A stretch of 64,000 nucleotides of DNA from Pseudomonas promysalinigenes. GTDB taxonomy: Bacteria; Pseudomonadota; Gammaproteobacteria; Pseudomonadales; Pseudomonadaceae. Within the stretch, counting starts at the first letter, position 1; each line of letters opens with the position of its first letter. A program made the position numbers and the translations under genes. Shown here piece by piece: positions 48,261 to 55,566 of the stretch. Location: NCBI RefSeq assembly GCF_014269025.2, contig NZ_CP077094.1, positions 3,286,001 to 3,350,000 on the forward strand. Direction: 5' to 3'. The notes below the pieces were generated by a model. It searched no databases. It saw only the letters and a program-made list of their open reading frames with translations, and was not told where the DNA came from.

Positions 48261-49652
48261 TCACACGGCCGCGGCCAGGGCCTGGGCAAAGCGCTGCACC
48301 ACCTCGTCCACCTGCTGAGCGCTGATGATCAGCGGTGGCAAAAAGCGCACAACGGCGCCATGTCGCCCGCCCAATTCGAGGATCAAGCCACGCTTGAGGC
48401 ATTCTCGCTGAAGCTTGGGCGCCAACAGCCGATTGGCAGGCCGATGGCCCTGGGCATCAGGCTGACCCAACGGGTCGACCAGCTCTACACCGACCATCAA
48501 GCCTCGGCCGCGAACATCGCCTAGCTGTGGGTAGCGGCTTTGCAGGCCCTGCAACTGTTCACGCAAGCGCTGGCCCATGGCTTGGGCATGTTCGGCCAGG
48601 CGATGCTCGACCAGGTAATCGATCACTGCAGAACCCGCGGCCATGGCCATCTGGTTGCCGCGGAAAGTGCCGGCGTGTGCACCCGGCTTCCAGGTGTCAA
48701 GCCAGTCACGGTACACCACCACTGCCAGCGGCAGGCTGCCACCAATGGCCTTGGACAGGGTGACCACATCCGGCACGATGCCGGCGTGCTCGAAAGCGAA
48801 CATCCGCCCAGTACGGGCAAAACCGCTTTGGATCTCGTCGACGATCAGCGCCACGCCCGCCTGCTCAGTGATACGTCGCACGCCTTTGAGCCACTCGATA
48901 TCGGCAGGGATCACTCCGCCCTCCCCCTGCACCACTTCGAGAATGACCGCGGCCGGTAGCGGCACGCCGCTTTCCGGGTCCGACAGCAGGTTTTCCAAGT
49001 AATGCAGGTTAGCTTTGACCCCGGCTTCACCCCCCAGCCCAAAGGGGCAGCGGAAATCGTAGGGGTATGGCATGAACTGCACGCCATTGCCCAGCAGCGC
49101 GCCTAGCGGTTGCTTGGGGCCGTGGCTGCCCATCAGGCTGAGTGCGCCTTGACTCATGCCGTGGTAAGCGCCCTGGAACGCCAGCACAGTGCTGCGCCCG
49201 GTGGCACTGCGCACCAGTTTCAGTGCCGCTTCCACCGCGTCGGTGCCGGTCGGCCCGCAGAACTGCACCTTGGCCTCGCGGCGCAAGGGCTCAGGCAGTA
49301 TGCCGAAAAGGTCCTGAACGAAGCGGTCCTTGACCGGCGTGGTCAGGTCCAGGGTGTGCAATGGCAACTCGTCTGCCAGCACTCGCTGAATCGCTTCAAC
49401 CACTACCGGATGGTTGTGGCCTAGGGCCAAGGTGCCAGCCCCCGCCAGGCAATCGATGAATTGACGGCCTTCGACGTCCTCGACGTAAATGCCGCGCGCG
49501 CGCTTGAGCGCCAGCGGGATGCGCCGTGGATAACTACGGGCATTGGACTCCTGCTGCTGCTGGCGTTGCAGCAGCGGCGAGTCGCTGAATTCATACAGAG
49601 GGTTAGGTGCGCCTGCCGGCAGGACCTGGGCAAGGCTGGTAGCGGTGGACAT
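48261..49652 (-). CDS. pvdH: Diaminobutyrate-2-oxoglutarate aminotransferase
   Basis: 463 residues from the ATG at 49652 (M-S-T-A-T-S-L-A-Q). A class III PLP aminotransferase: GAGTLALGHNHPVV, FCGPTGTDAVEAALK, YHGMSQGALS, VILEVVQGEGGV and DEIQSGFARTGRMFAFEH; the PLP Lys is in TLSKAIGGSLP. It makes L-2,4-diaminobutyrate from aspartate semialdehyde for the pyoverdine peptide. This fits the diaminobutyrate-specific last module of PvdL found at the right end of the window. A PvdS-type promoter lies upstream. Confidence 0.93.
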   Translation of the reverse strand: MSTATSLAQVLPAGAPNPLYEFSDSPLLQRQQQQESNARSYPRRIPLALKRARGIYVEDVEGRQFIDCLAGAGTLALGHNHPVVVEAIQRVLADELPLHTLDLTTPVKDRFVQDLFGILPEPLRREAKVQFCGPTGTDAVEAALKLVRSATGRSTVLAFQGAYHGMSQGALSLMGSHGPKQPLGALLGNGVQFMPYPYDFRCPFGLGGEAGVKANLHYLENLLSDPESGVPLPAAVILEVVQGEGGVIPADIEWLKGVRRITEQAGVALIVDEIQSGFARTGRMFAFEHAGIVPDVVTLSKAIGGSLPLAVVVYRDWLDTWKPGAHAGTFRGNQMAMAAGSAVIDYLVEHRLAEHAQAMGQRLREQLQGLQSRYPQLGDVRGRGLMVGVELVDPLGQPDAQGHRPANRLLAPKLQRECLKRGLILELGGRHGAVVRFLPPLIISAQQVDEVVQRFAQALAAAV

Positions 49653-49698
49653 GGGTGAATCCTCGCAAGCAAGCGAAAGGGCAGTTATCGCTAGAAAA

Positions 49699-49722
49699 AC
49701 GCTTGAGTGCGGGGAGGATTTA
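49699..49722 (-). promoter_or_regulatory. PvdS-type iron-starvation promoter of pvdH
   Basis: On the minus strand: TAAAT (49718-49722), 16 bp, CGT (49699-49701), 47 bp before the pvdH ATG. Same spacing as the box in front of pvdR. Confidence 0.8.
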
Positions 49723-49771
49723 GCGTTTGTTGCGGGATTTTCGCAGGGTCGAACCGGCGCTTTTGCCAGCG

Positions 49772-49815
49772 AACCGGCTTGCAATCGGGAGCGTCGCTCG
49801 CCGCACAAGCCGGTT
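49772..49815. repeat. REP-like inverted repeat
   Basis: AACCGGCTTG (49772-49781) and CAAGCCGGTT (49806-49815) form a perfect 10 bp stem with a 24-base loop, in the 193 bp between pvdH and the sensor kinase gene. It may double as a terminator for the kinase gene, which reads toward it. Confidence 0.55.
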
Positions 49816-49845
49816 TGCCAAAAACCGGGGCGGTAATGGGTGGAT

Positions 49846-51168
49846 TCAACCCGCTGTCCGCGCTGGGACCTGCAGCAGAACCCGCAGCCCGTCGCCACGG
49901 CTATCGAACTTCAGGTCCCCGGCGCAGCGCTGCACGATCGCCTGGACAATCGCCAGCCCCAGGCCACAACCGCCACTCTGGCCATTTCGCCAGAAACGCT
50001 CGGTAAGATGTGCAAGGTCGGCGTCGGCAATCCCAGGGCCGTGGTCACGCACCATGAACCCCACCTGCCCGTCGGCCATCTGCACTTCCAGCTCAACCTC
50101 GGTTTCGCCACCGTGGCGCAACGCGTTGTCCAGCAAGTTGCGCAGGGCTGCAACGGCCAGCGGCGCGGGCATTCCCAGGTAGATCCGCGTGGCCTCTTCC
50201 GGTAGGCGTAGAGCGATCCGCCGGTTGTCGCCACCGCCGGCATCCTGCATGGCCTGGCGGGCGACCTGTTCGGCGCTGCACAGCACGCCATCTTCGAACG
50301 ACAAGCTGCCCTCCACCCGTGCCAGCATCAAGAGCTGCTCCAGGGTGCGGTGCATGCGGTCAGCGCCCTGTTCGGCGTGCTCCAAAGCCTGCTCGCGCAC
50401 CGCACCATCGGTCATCCGTGCCACTTGCAGGTGGGTCTTGATCGCTGTCAGTGGGCTGCGCAGTTCGTGTGCAGCATCGTCGGTCAGGCGGCGTTCCCGT
50501 TCGATGGTCTGGGCAATGCGCAGGAACAGCTGGTTCTGGGTGTCGAGCAAGGGTTGCAACTCGCTGGGCAAACCGGCCACCTGCAGCGGCTCGACACTGT
50601 CGGCGCGCCGGCGGCGCAGGGCATCGCGCATGCGATTGAGCGGCTCCAGGCCTTTGCCCAGGCCAATCCACAGCAGCCCGAGGCTACCGAGCAAGGCCAT
50701 CAGTACTGGCGCGGAGGCCGCCAACAGAATCGACTGGTTGAGCGCTTCGCGCTCCATGTGTCGGTCTGCGGTGGTAATGCGTACGTCACCATGGTTGTAG
50801 GTGAAGGTACGCCAGGAAGCGCCGTCGATGGTCTGATCGCGAAAACCGCTGTGCTGGTCGTCCATGGCGCCGTCATGCTTGTGGTTGCTGGCGAGGATTT
50901 CACCGCGCAACGAACTGACTTGGCAGGCCATGCCGTCGGGTACGCTCAACTGGTCGGCGGAAAAGTGTGCGTCTTCACCCTTGCCGGCCAGTGGTTGCGG
51001 TAACTGCTCGATCAGCCCGGCGACCATGCGCGCCGAGGCCACCAGGCGCTGGTCGAGGGAGAACATCATCTGCTGACGCAGGTCACGCAGCATCCAGGCG
51101 GCCGCCAGCGCCCAAATGATGATGAAGGCGCTACCGAGGATCAGGCTCAGGCGTACCCGCAGGCTCAT
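49846..51168 (-). CDS. Two-component sensor histidine kinase (QseC/TctE-like)
   Basis: 440 residues. Two membrane helices (about 10-28 and 150-172) flank a periplasmic sensor region. The HAMP segment is followed by the H-box DDAAHELRSPLTAIKTHLQVA, N-box LRNLLDNALRHGG and G-boxes VRDHGPGI and GGCGLGLAIV. It probably phosphorylates the regulator encoded just upstream, with which it overlaps by ATGA. The stimulus is not evident; the QseC/TctE/PmrB group senses metals, citrate or other small ligands. Confidence 0.9.
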   Translation of the reverse strand: MSLRVRLSLILGSAFIIIWALAAAWMLRDLRQQMMFSLDQRLVASARMVAGLIEQLPQPLAGKGEDAHFSADQLSVPDGMACQVSSLRGEILASNHKHDGAMDDQHSGFRDQTIDGASWRTFTYNHGDVRITTADRHMEREALNQSILLAASAPVLMALLGSLGLLWIGLGKGLEPLNRMRDALRRRRADSVEPLQVAGLPSELQPLLDTQNQLFLRIAQTIERERRLTDDAAHELRSPLTAIKTHLQVARMTDGAVREQALEHAEQGADRMHRTLEQLLMLARVEGSLSFEDGVLCSAEQVARQAMQDAGGGDNRRIALRLPEEATRIYLGMPAPLAVAALRNLLDNALRHGGETEVELEVQMADGQVGFMVRDHGPGIADADLAHLTERFWRNGQSGGCGLGLAIVQAIVQRCAGDLKFDSRGDGLRVLLQVPARTAG

Positions 51169-51848
51169 GACGCCGCCTCGTGTGGTGCCTGCGCCGGCCC
51201 CAGGCGATAGCCCAGCCCGCGTACGGTTTCGACGATACGGTTGCCGAGCTTGCGCCGCAGGTGGTGGATGTGCACGTTCAGCGCGTTGCTCTCGACCTCG
51301 TCGCTGAAGCCGTACACGCAGTCCTTGAGCTGTTCGCTGGACAGCACCCTGCCGGGATTTTGCAGCAGGGCCTGCAGCAGCGCCTGCTCGCGCCGGGACA
51401 GGTCGACCGGCTGCCCTGCCAGGGTCGCTTCGCAGCTGCTGGGGTCGTAACGCAACGGGCCATGCTCGATCACATTGACCGCCCGCCCCGCCACCCGGCG
51501 CAACAGGGTATGCAGGCGTGCAGCCAGCTCACGCAGGTCGAAGGGCTTGAGCAGGTAGTCGTCGGCACCGGCCTGCAGGCCATCGACCCGGTCGGTGACC
51601 GCATCTCGGGCGGTAAGCACCAGCACGGGTAGGTCTACACCTTGCTGGCGCAGGCGGCGAAGCAATTTGAGGCCATCTTCGTCCGGCAGGCCGAGGTCGA
51701 GGATCATCACATCGAACTGCGCCGCCTGCAGCAAAGCCCGAGCGCTGGCGGCATTGGCCACGCGATCGACGGTCAGGCCCTGGGCAGTGAGGCCGGCGCA
51801 GATGCCGCTGGCGATCAGGTCGTCGTCCTCACATAGCAGTACGTGCAT
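51165..51848 (-). CDS. OmpR-family response regulator
   Basis: 227 residues from the ATG at 51848 (M-H-V-L-L-C-E-D-D-D). The receiver has the acidic triad and phospho-acceptor Asp in FDVMILDLGLPDEDG and the Lys in LLKPFDLRELAAR. A C-terminal winged helix (ALLQALLQNPGRVLSSEQLKDCVYG...NALNVHIHHLRRKLG) binds DNA. It is the first gene of a regulator-kinase operon. Confidence 0.92.
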   Translation of the reverse strand: MHVLLCEDDDLIASGICAGLTAQGLTVDRVANAASARALLQAAQFDVMILDLGLPDEDGLKLLRRLRQQGVDLPVLVLTARDAVTDRVDGLQAGADDYLLKPFDLRELAARLHTLLRRVAGRAVNVIEHGPLRYDPSSCEATLAGQPVDLSRREQALLQALLQNPGRVLSSEQLKDCVYGFSDEVESNALNVHIHHLRRKLGNRIVETVRGLGYRLGPAQAPHEAAS

Positions 51849-51940
51849 GGTGGAGCTCCCGCAGTGGTGTAGCTGGCATTGCACTATGAAGGGATTAAGG
51901 GGGGATTATGGACCTTTTTGTGTTCGCCGAAAGCCTTGCA

Positions 51941-52183
51941 GCGCCTGTGAGATCGAGCGCCGCCCGCGCGGCGCATCGCGAGCTGCGCTCGCTCCTACGT
52001 TTGTTTCGGGCCAGTTGATCCTGTGGGATTTGCGCGCGGACGCTTTGGGGCCTGACGCGATATTGCGTTGCACCAACCAGGCGGTCGCGCGCGCCTGCCA
52101 CAGGCGTTACTGGCCCGAAACAAACGTAGGAGCGAGCGCAGCTCGCGATGCGCCGCGCGGGCGGCGCTCGATCTCACAGGCGC
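51941..52183. repeat. Long inverted-repeat element, copy 1 (MITE/REPIN-like)
   Basis: A 243 bp non-coding element whose two 75 bp arms (51941-52015 and 52109-52183) are perfect reverse complements around a 93 bp interior. The core arm runs from AGATCGAGCGCCGCC to TTTGTTTCGGGCCAG and includes the small hairpin GCGAGC-TGC-GCTCGC followed by GCTCCTACG, a motif reminiscent of Pseudomonas REPs. The interior is the reverse complement of that in copy 2 at 62005-62237. The outer 9 bp (GCGCCTGTG / CACAGGCGC) are not shared with copy 2 and look like a split palindromic target. The rest of the 51849-52278 gap shows no gene. Confidence 0.85.
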
Positions 52184-52278
52184 CCAATCCCTACAGCCAT
52201 ACCCTTCGCAGCACCACCCCCATCCCTAAAAACCCCACCACCAGCACCGCACCGATGAGTAAAGCCGTGACAGAAAAC

Positions 52279-52845
52279 TCACTGGCGCAGTGCCTCAGGC
52301 GTATCGACATCCCGCAGCACGCCGGCATCCTCGACGTCCAGCCTGACGCAACTGTGGGGATTGGCCCTGACCACCGAACGCGCCCCCTCATCCCCCGACA
52401 GCCGCACCAGCGCTGGCCAGAAATCGCGACCGAACAACACCGGGTGCCCCTGCTGCCCGCCATGACAAGGCAGAACTATCGTTGACTCACCGGCCTTACT
52501 TGCAAGCAGGCCAAGGGTCGCTGGCTCCACCCAGGGCATGTCCCCCAGCAGAATCGCCACCGCCTGCGCCTCACTGTCGACCAGCGAAGCAGCACCAGCC
52601 GCCAGACTGTGGCCCATGCCAAGCGTGTAATCTGCGCTGGAGATGACCCGGCATGCCGATGGCAACCCCAACGCCTCGCCCCGCTCACCGTCACGCAACA
52701 CCACCCGCACGTCATCGAATACCGTGCAGGCAAGTTCGACGCTGTGCACCAGCACGCTTCGCCCATCTGCCATCAATGCCCGGCGCTTGTCACCCCCAAA
52801 ACGCACGCTGCTGCCAGCCGCCAGCACCAGCGCCACCACGCTCAC
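52279..52845 (-). CDS. MocA/MobA-like nucleotidyltransferase
   Basis: 188 residues. The N-terminal motif VALVLAAGSSVRFGGDKR is the nucleotide-binding loop of molybdenum-cofactor cytidylyl/guanylyltransferases, followed by GDMPWVEPATL. It probably attaches CMP to the molybdopterin used by the hydroxylase encoded in this operon. It overlaps the xdhC gene by ATGA. Confidence 0.85.
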   Translation of the reverse strand: MSVVALVLAAGSSVRFGGDKRRALMADGRSVLVHSVELACTVFDDVRVVLRDGERGEALGLPSACRVISSADYTLGMGHSLAAGAASLVDSEAQAVAILLGDMPWVEPATLGLLASKAGESTIVLPCHGGQQGHPVLFGRDFWPALVRLSGDEGARSVVRANPHSCVRLDVEDAGVLRDVDTPEALRQ

Positions 52846-53813
52846 AGCGCATCTCGCGCGATGCCATTGCGCAGGCGCAGAATATCGGCAAGCACCGCCA
52901 GGGCGATCTCGGCCGGCGTCTTGCTGCCCAGATTGAGGCCGATGGGCGCGTGGATCCGCGCCATTTGCTCGTCACTCAAGCCGCCAATGCGGTGCAGGCG
53001 TTCACGACGCTTCTCGGAAGTCGCCATGGAGCCCATCACGCCGATATAGAACGCTTCAGTACGCACCGCTTCGAGCATGGCGAGGTCGTCTATTTTCGGG
53101 TCGTGGGTCAATGCAACCACCGCCGTGTCGGCATGGCAACCGCCATTGACGATGAACTCCGAGGGCAGCTCCCGGCGCACCTCGATGCCCTCCAGCAGCA
53201 CGCCCTCAAGCACTTCTTCACGGGGCTCGCAAAGGATGACCTCAAAGCCCAGGCTTTTGCCGAACTCGGCGCAGAAGTGCGCGACACTGGAGTAGCCTGC
53301 CAACAGCAAGCGCTGAGCCGCACCGACACGCAAACGCACTTGGTCGCTCTGGCGCTCCACCCGCGGCCCCTGATCGCGGTCATCGAACAGCTGACGCTGG
53401 CCTTGCGGAAGGCGCACCTCGCGCAACAGCCGGCGCTGGCCGCGCAATGCGCCTTGCAGCTCACGCAGGTGAGCCTGCACGTCACAATCGGCGGCCAAGT
53501 TTTCCACCAGCACCTCGAGTACACCGCCACAAGGCAAGCGAATGCTCGATCGCCGGTCGCTGCCATCGCCATAGCGCACGATGGCTACCGGCTCGGGAAA
53601 TTCACCCTGCCCCACACGCTCCAGGAAATCTTCTTCCACGCAGCCGCCAGACAGCGACCCCAGCCGCTGGCCGCTCTGGTTGACCGCCAGCAGTGAGCCC
53701 GGCGCCCGAGGCGCCGAGCCGTAAGTGGCCAGCACCGTGCACAACCAAACCCGCTGACCGCTCAAGGACCACTGCAAGGCCTGACTGATGACTTGAAGAT
53801 CCAGATGCTGCAC
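52842..53813 (-). CDS. XdhC-family molybdenum hydroxylase maturation protein
   Basis: 323 residues. N-terminal XdhC/CoxI domain with VWLCTVLATYGSAPRAPGSLLAV and GSLSGGCVEEDFLERV, and a C-terminal Rossmann-like domain (VALTHDPKIDDLAML; YIGVMGSMATSEKRRERL). It binds and sulfurates the molybdenum cofactor before insertion into the partner enzyme. It lies between the nucleotidyltransferase and cytochrome genes, 2 bp after the latter. Confidence 0.9.
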   Translation of the reverse strand: MQHLDLQVISQALQWSLSGQRVWLCTVLATYGSAPRAPGSLLAVNQSGQRLGSLSGGCVEEDFLERVGQGEFPEPVAIVRYGDGSDRRSSIRLPCGGVLEVLVENLAADCDVQAHLRELQGALRGQRRLLREVRLPQGQRQLFDDRDQGPRVERQSDQVRLRVGAAQRLLLAGYSSVAHFCAEFGKSLGFEVILCEPREEVLEGVLLEGIEVRRELPSEFIVNGGCHADTAVVALTHDPKIDDLAMLEAVRTEAFYIGVMGSMATSEKRRERLHRIGGLSDEQMARIHAPIGLNLGSKTPAEIALAVLADILRLRNGIARDAL

Positions 53814-53815
53814 GT

Positions 53816-55033
53816 TTACTCCGTTTTTAGCTCCGCGAGCTGTTGCAGGCTCAGGTCGCCGGGCAATCCACCCCAGGCCTGGCGCAGGTAGTTGACCATG
53901 TCCGTCACTTGCTGGTCGTCGAGTTTGTCGGCAAAGCCCGGCATCGGCTGCATGCGCTCGAAGCCGGTGAACTGCTGCTCAGCAATGCCGTCGAGAATCG
54001 CCTTCACCAAATTGCGCGAGTCGCTCTGGCGCAGCACCGTGTTGCCTTGCATGGCCACGGCGATGTGCGGTTTGCCCTCACCCTCCACCCCGTGACAACC
54101 GGCGCACACGTTCAGGTACTGCTGACGCCCACGCTTGGCGCTATCGTTGAGCTGGGCCAGCGGCACCGGCTCCACCAGCCGGGCCTTGGGCGGCTGATCA
54201 CCCAGCAGGTAGGTGGCCATGGCCGACAGGTCAGCGTCTTGCAGATGCTGCGTGCTGTGGTGCACCACCGGGTACATCTCGTTGAACATGCTGCCTTGGG
54301 CACTGATACCGTGCTTGAGGAACGTGGTCAGGTCCGGCTGGGTCCAGCCACGCTCGGCCAGGTCCTGGGCCAGTAAGCTCGGCGCCAGGTAGCCCATGAG
54401 CAGGCCTCCGGTAAAGCGCTTGTCCTGTTGCAGCGCGCCGATGGGGTTACGCGGGGTATGGCACTCGCCGCAGTGGCCCAGCACTTCGACCATGTACTGC
54501 CCACGCTGCCAGGCTGGGCTCTTACCTTCGCCCGGCTGCAATTGCACGCTCTTGCCGTACAGCATGTTCCAACCGGTCAGGCCCAGGCGCACATTGAACG
54601 GGAAGCTCAGCTTGGTTTCTGGCGCCGGACGGTTGATCGGCGCGATGGTCATCAGGTAGGCCAGAATGGCGTCGGAGTCTTCACGCTTGATCAGGTGGTA
54701 CGAGGTGTAGGGCATCGCCGGATAGAGGTTGGCGCCATCCTTGCGCTTACCCTCGGTCACTGCTGCGAAAAACTCGTCAGGCGTATAGCTACCGATGCCG
54801 TACTGCTTGTCCGAGGTGATGTTGGTGCCATAGATGGTGCCGAATGGCGAGTGAATCGGCAGCCCTCCGGCAAACGGCGCGCCGCCTTCGGCCGTGTGGC
54901 AGGCCATGCAATCGGCGGCACGGGCCAGGTATTCACCGCGCTTGACCTGAGCATCGTCGGCGGCGTGGGCGAGCGAAACCCCAGCGAGCACCAGTGTCAT
55001 TACCAGCGTGTTGCGAACCAAGCCCATGCTCAA
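53816..55033 (-). CDS. Tri-haem cytochrome c subunit of the molybdenum hydroxylase
   Basis: 405 residues with a Sec signal peptide (cleavage after A-H-A, about residue 24). Three CxxCH haem sites are visible: CMACH, CGECH and CAGCH. This matches the alcohol/aldehyde dehydrogenase-type tri-haem cytochromes that take electrons from periplasmic quinoprotein or molybdenum enzymes to the respiratory chain. It overlaps the 2Fe-2S subunit gene by ATGA. Confidence 0.92.
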   Translation of the reverse strand: MSMGLVRNTLVMTLVLAGVSLAHAADDAQVKRGEYLARAADCMACHTAEGGAPFAGGLPIHSPFGTIYGTNITSDKQYGIGSYTPDEFFAAVTEGKRKDGANLYPAMPYTSYHLIKREDSDAILAYLMTIAPINRPAPETKLSFPFNVRLGLTGWNMLYGKSVQLQPGEGKSPAWQRGQYMVEVLGHCGECHTPRNPIGALQQDKRFTGGLLMGYLAPSLLAQDLAERGWTQPDLTTFLKHGISAQGSMFNEMYPVVHHSTQHLQDADLSAMATYLLGDQPPKARLVEPVPLAQLNDSAKRGRQQYLNVCAGCHGVEGEGKPHIAVAMQGNTVLRQSDSRNLVKAILDGIAEQQFTGFERMQPMPGFADKLDDQQVTDMVNYLRQAWGGLPGDLSLQQLAELKTE

Positions 55034-55566
55034 CCCTCCTTGACCAGGCCGAGATCATTGAGCACGGCGCGGGTGGCGTCGTAATAGCGCACATAACCGG
55101 TGCAACGGCAGATGTGATGGCCGAGGCTCGCCTCGATGCGGTCTTGCACCTCACTCTTTTTCAATGGCTGGCGCTGGGCGGTTTCCACCAGCACGGTGGC
55201 GGCATTGACGAAGCCTGGGGCGCAGTAGCTGCACTGGAAGGCGAACAGGTCGACGAACTTCTGCTGAATCGGGTTCAGGGTCAGGTTACCCGCCTCGTCC
55301 TGCTTAGCATGGCTCTCGATGGTGCGCACTTGCTTGCCTTCGAAATAATGTGCGCCGGTGATGCAGGTACGCACCTCCTCGCAGGTGCCGTCGGGGTTGT
55401 CGACGATCACCACACAGGCATGACAGATGCCCTGCCCGCAGCCCAGGCGGGAACCGGTAAGGTTCTGGTGTTCGTGCAGGTAGTCGATCATCGCCAGGTC
55501 ATCAGGGACCTCGACCGGGCCGACCGGTTGACCGTTGAGGGTCAGTTGCAGTGGACGGTTAGCCAT
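55030..55566 (-). CDS. [2Fe-2S] subunit of the molybdenum hydroxylase
   Basis: 178 residues from the ATG at 55566. Plant-type ferredoxin cysteines in GCGQGICHACVV and RTCITG, then the second cluster in FQCSYCAPGF and HHICRCTGYVRY. This is the small subunit of xanthine-oxidase-family enzymes (IorA/CoxS type). It has no Tat signal of its own and would travel with the large subunit. Its start overlaps the large-subunit stop by 8 bp. Confidence 0.92.
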   Translation of the reverse strand: MANRPLQLTLNGQPVGPVEVPDDLAMIDYLHEHQNLTGSRLGCGQGICHACVVIVDNPDGTCEEVRTCITGAHYFEGKQVRTIESHAKQDEAGNLTLNPIQQKFVDLFAFQCSYCAPGFVNAATVLVETAQRQPLKKSEVQDRIEASLGHHICRCTGYVRYYDATRAVLNDLGLVKEG

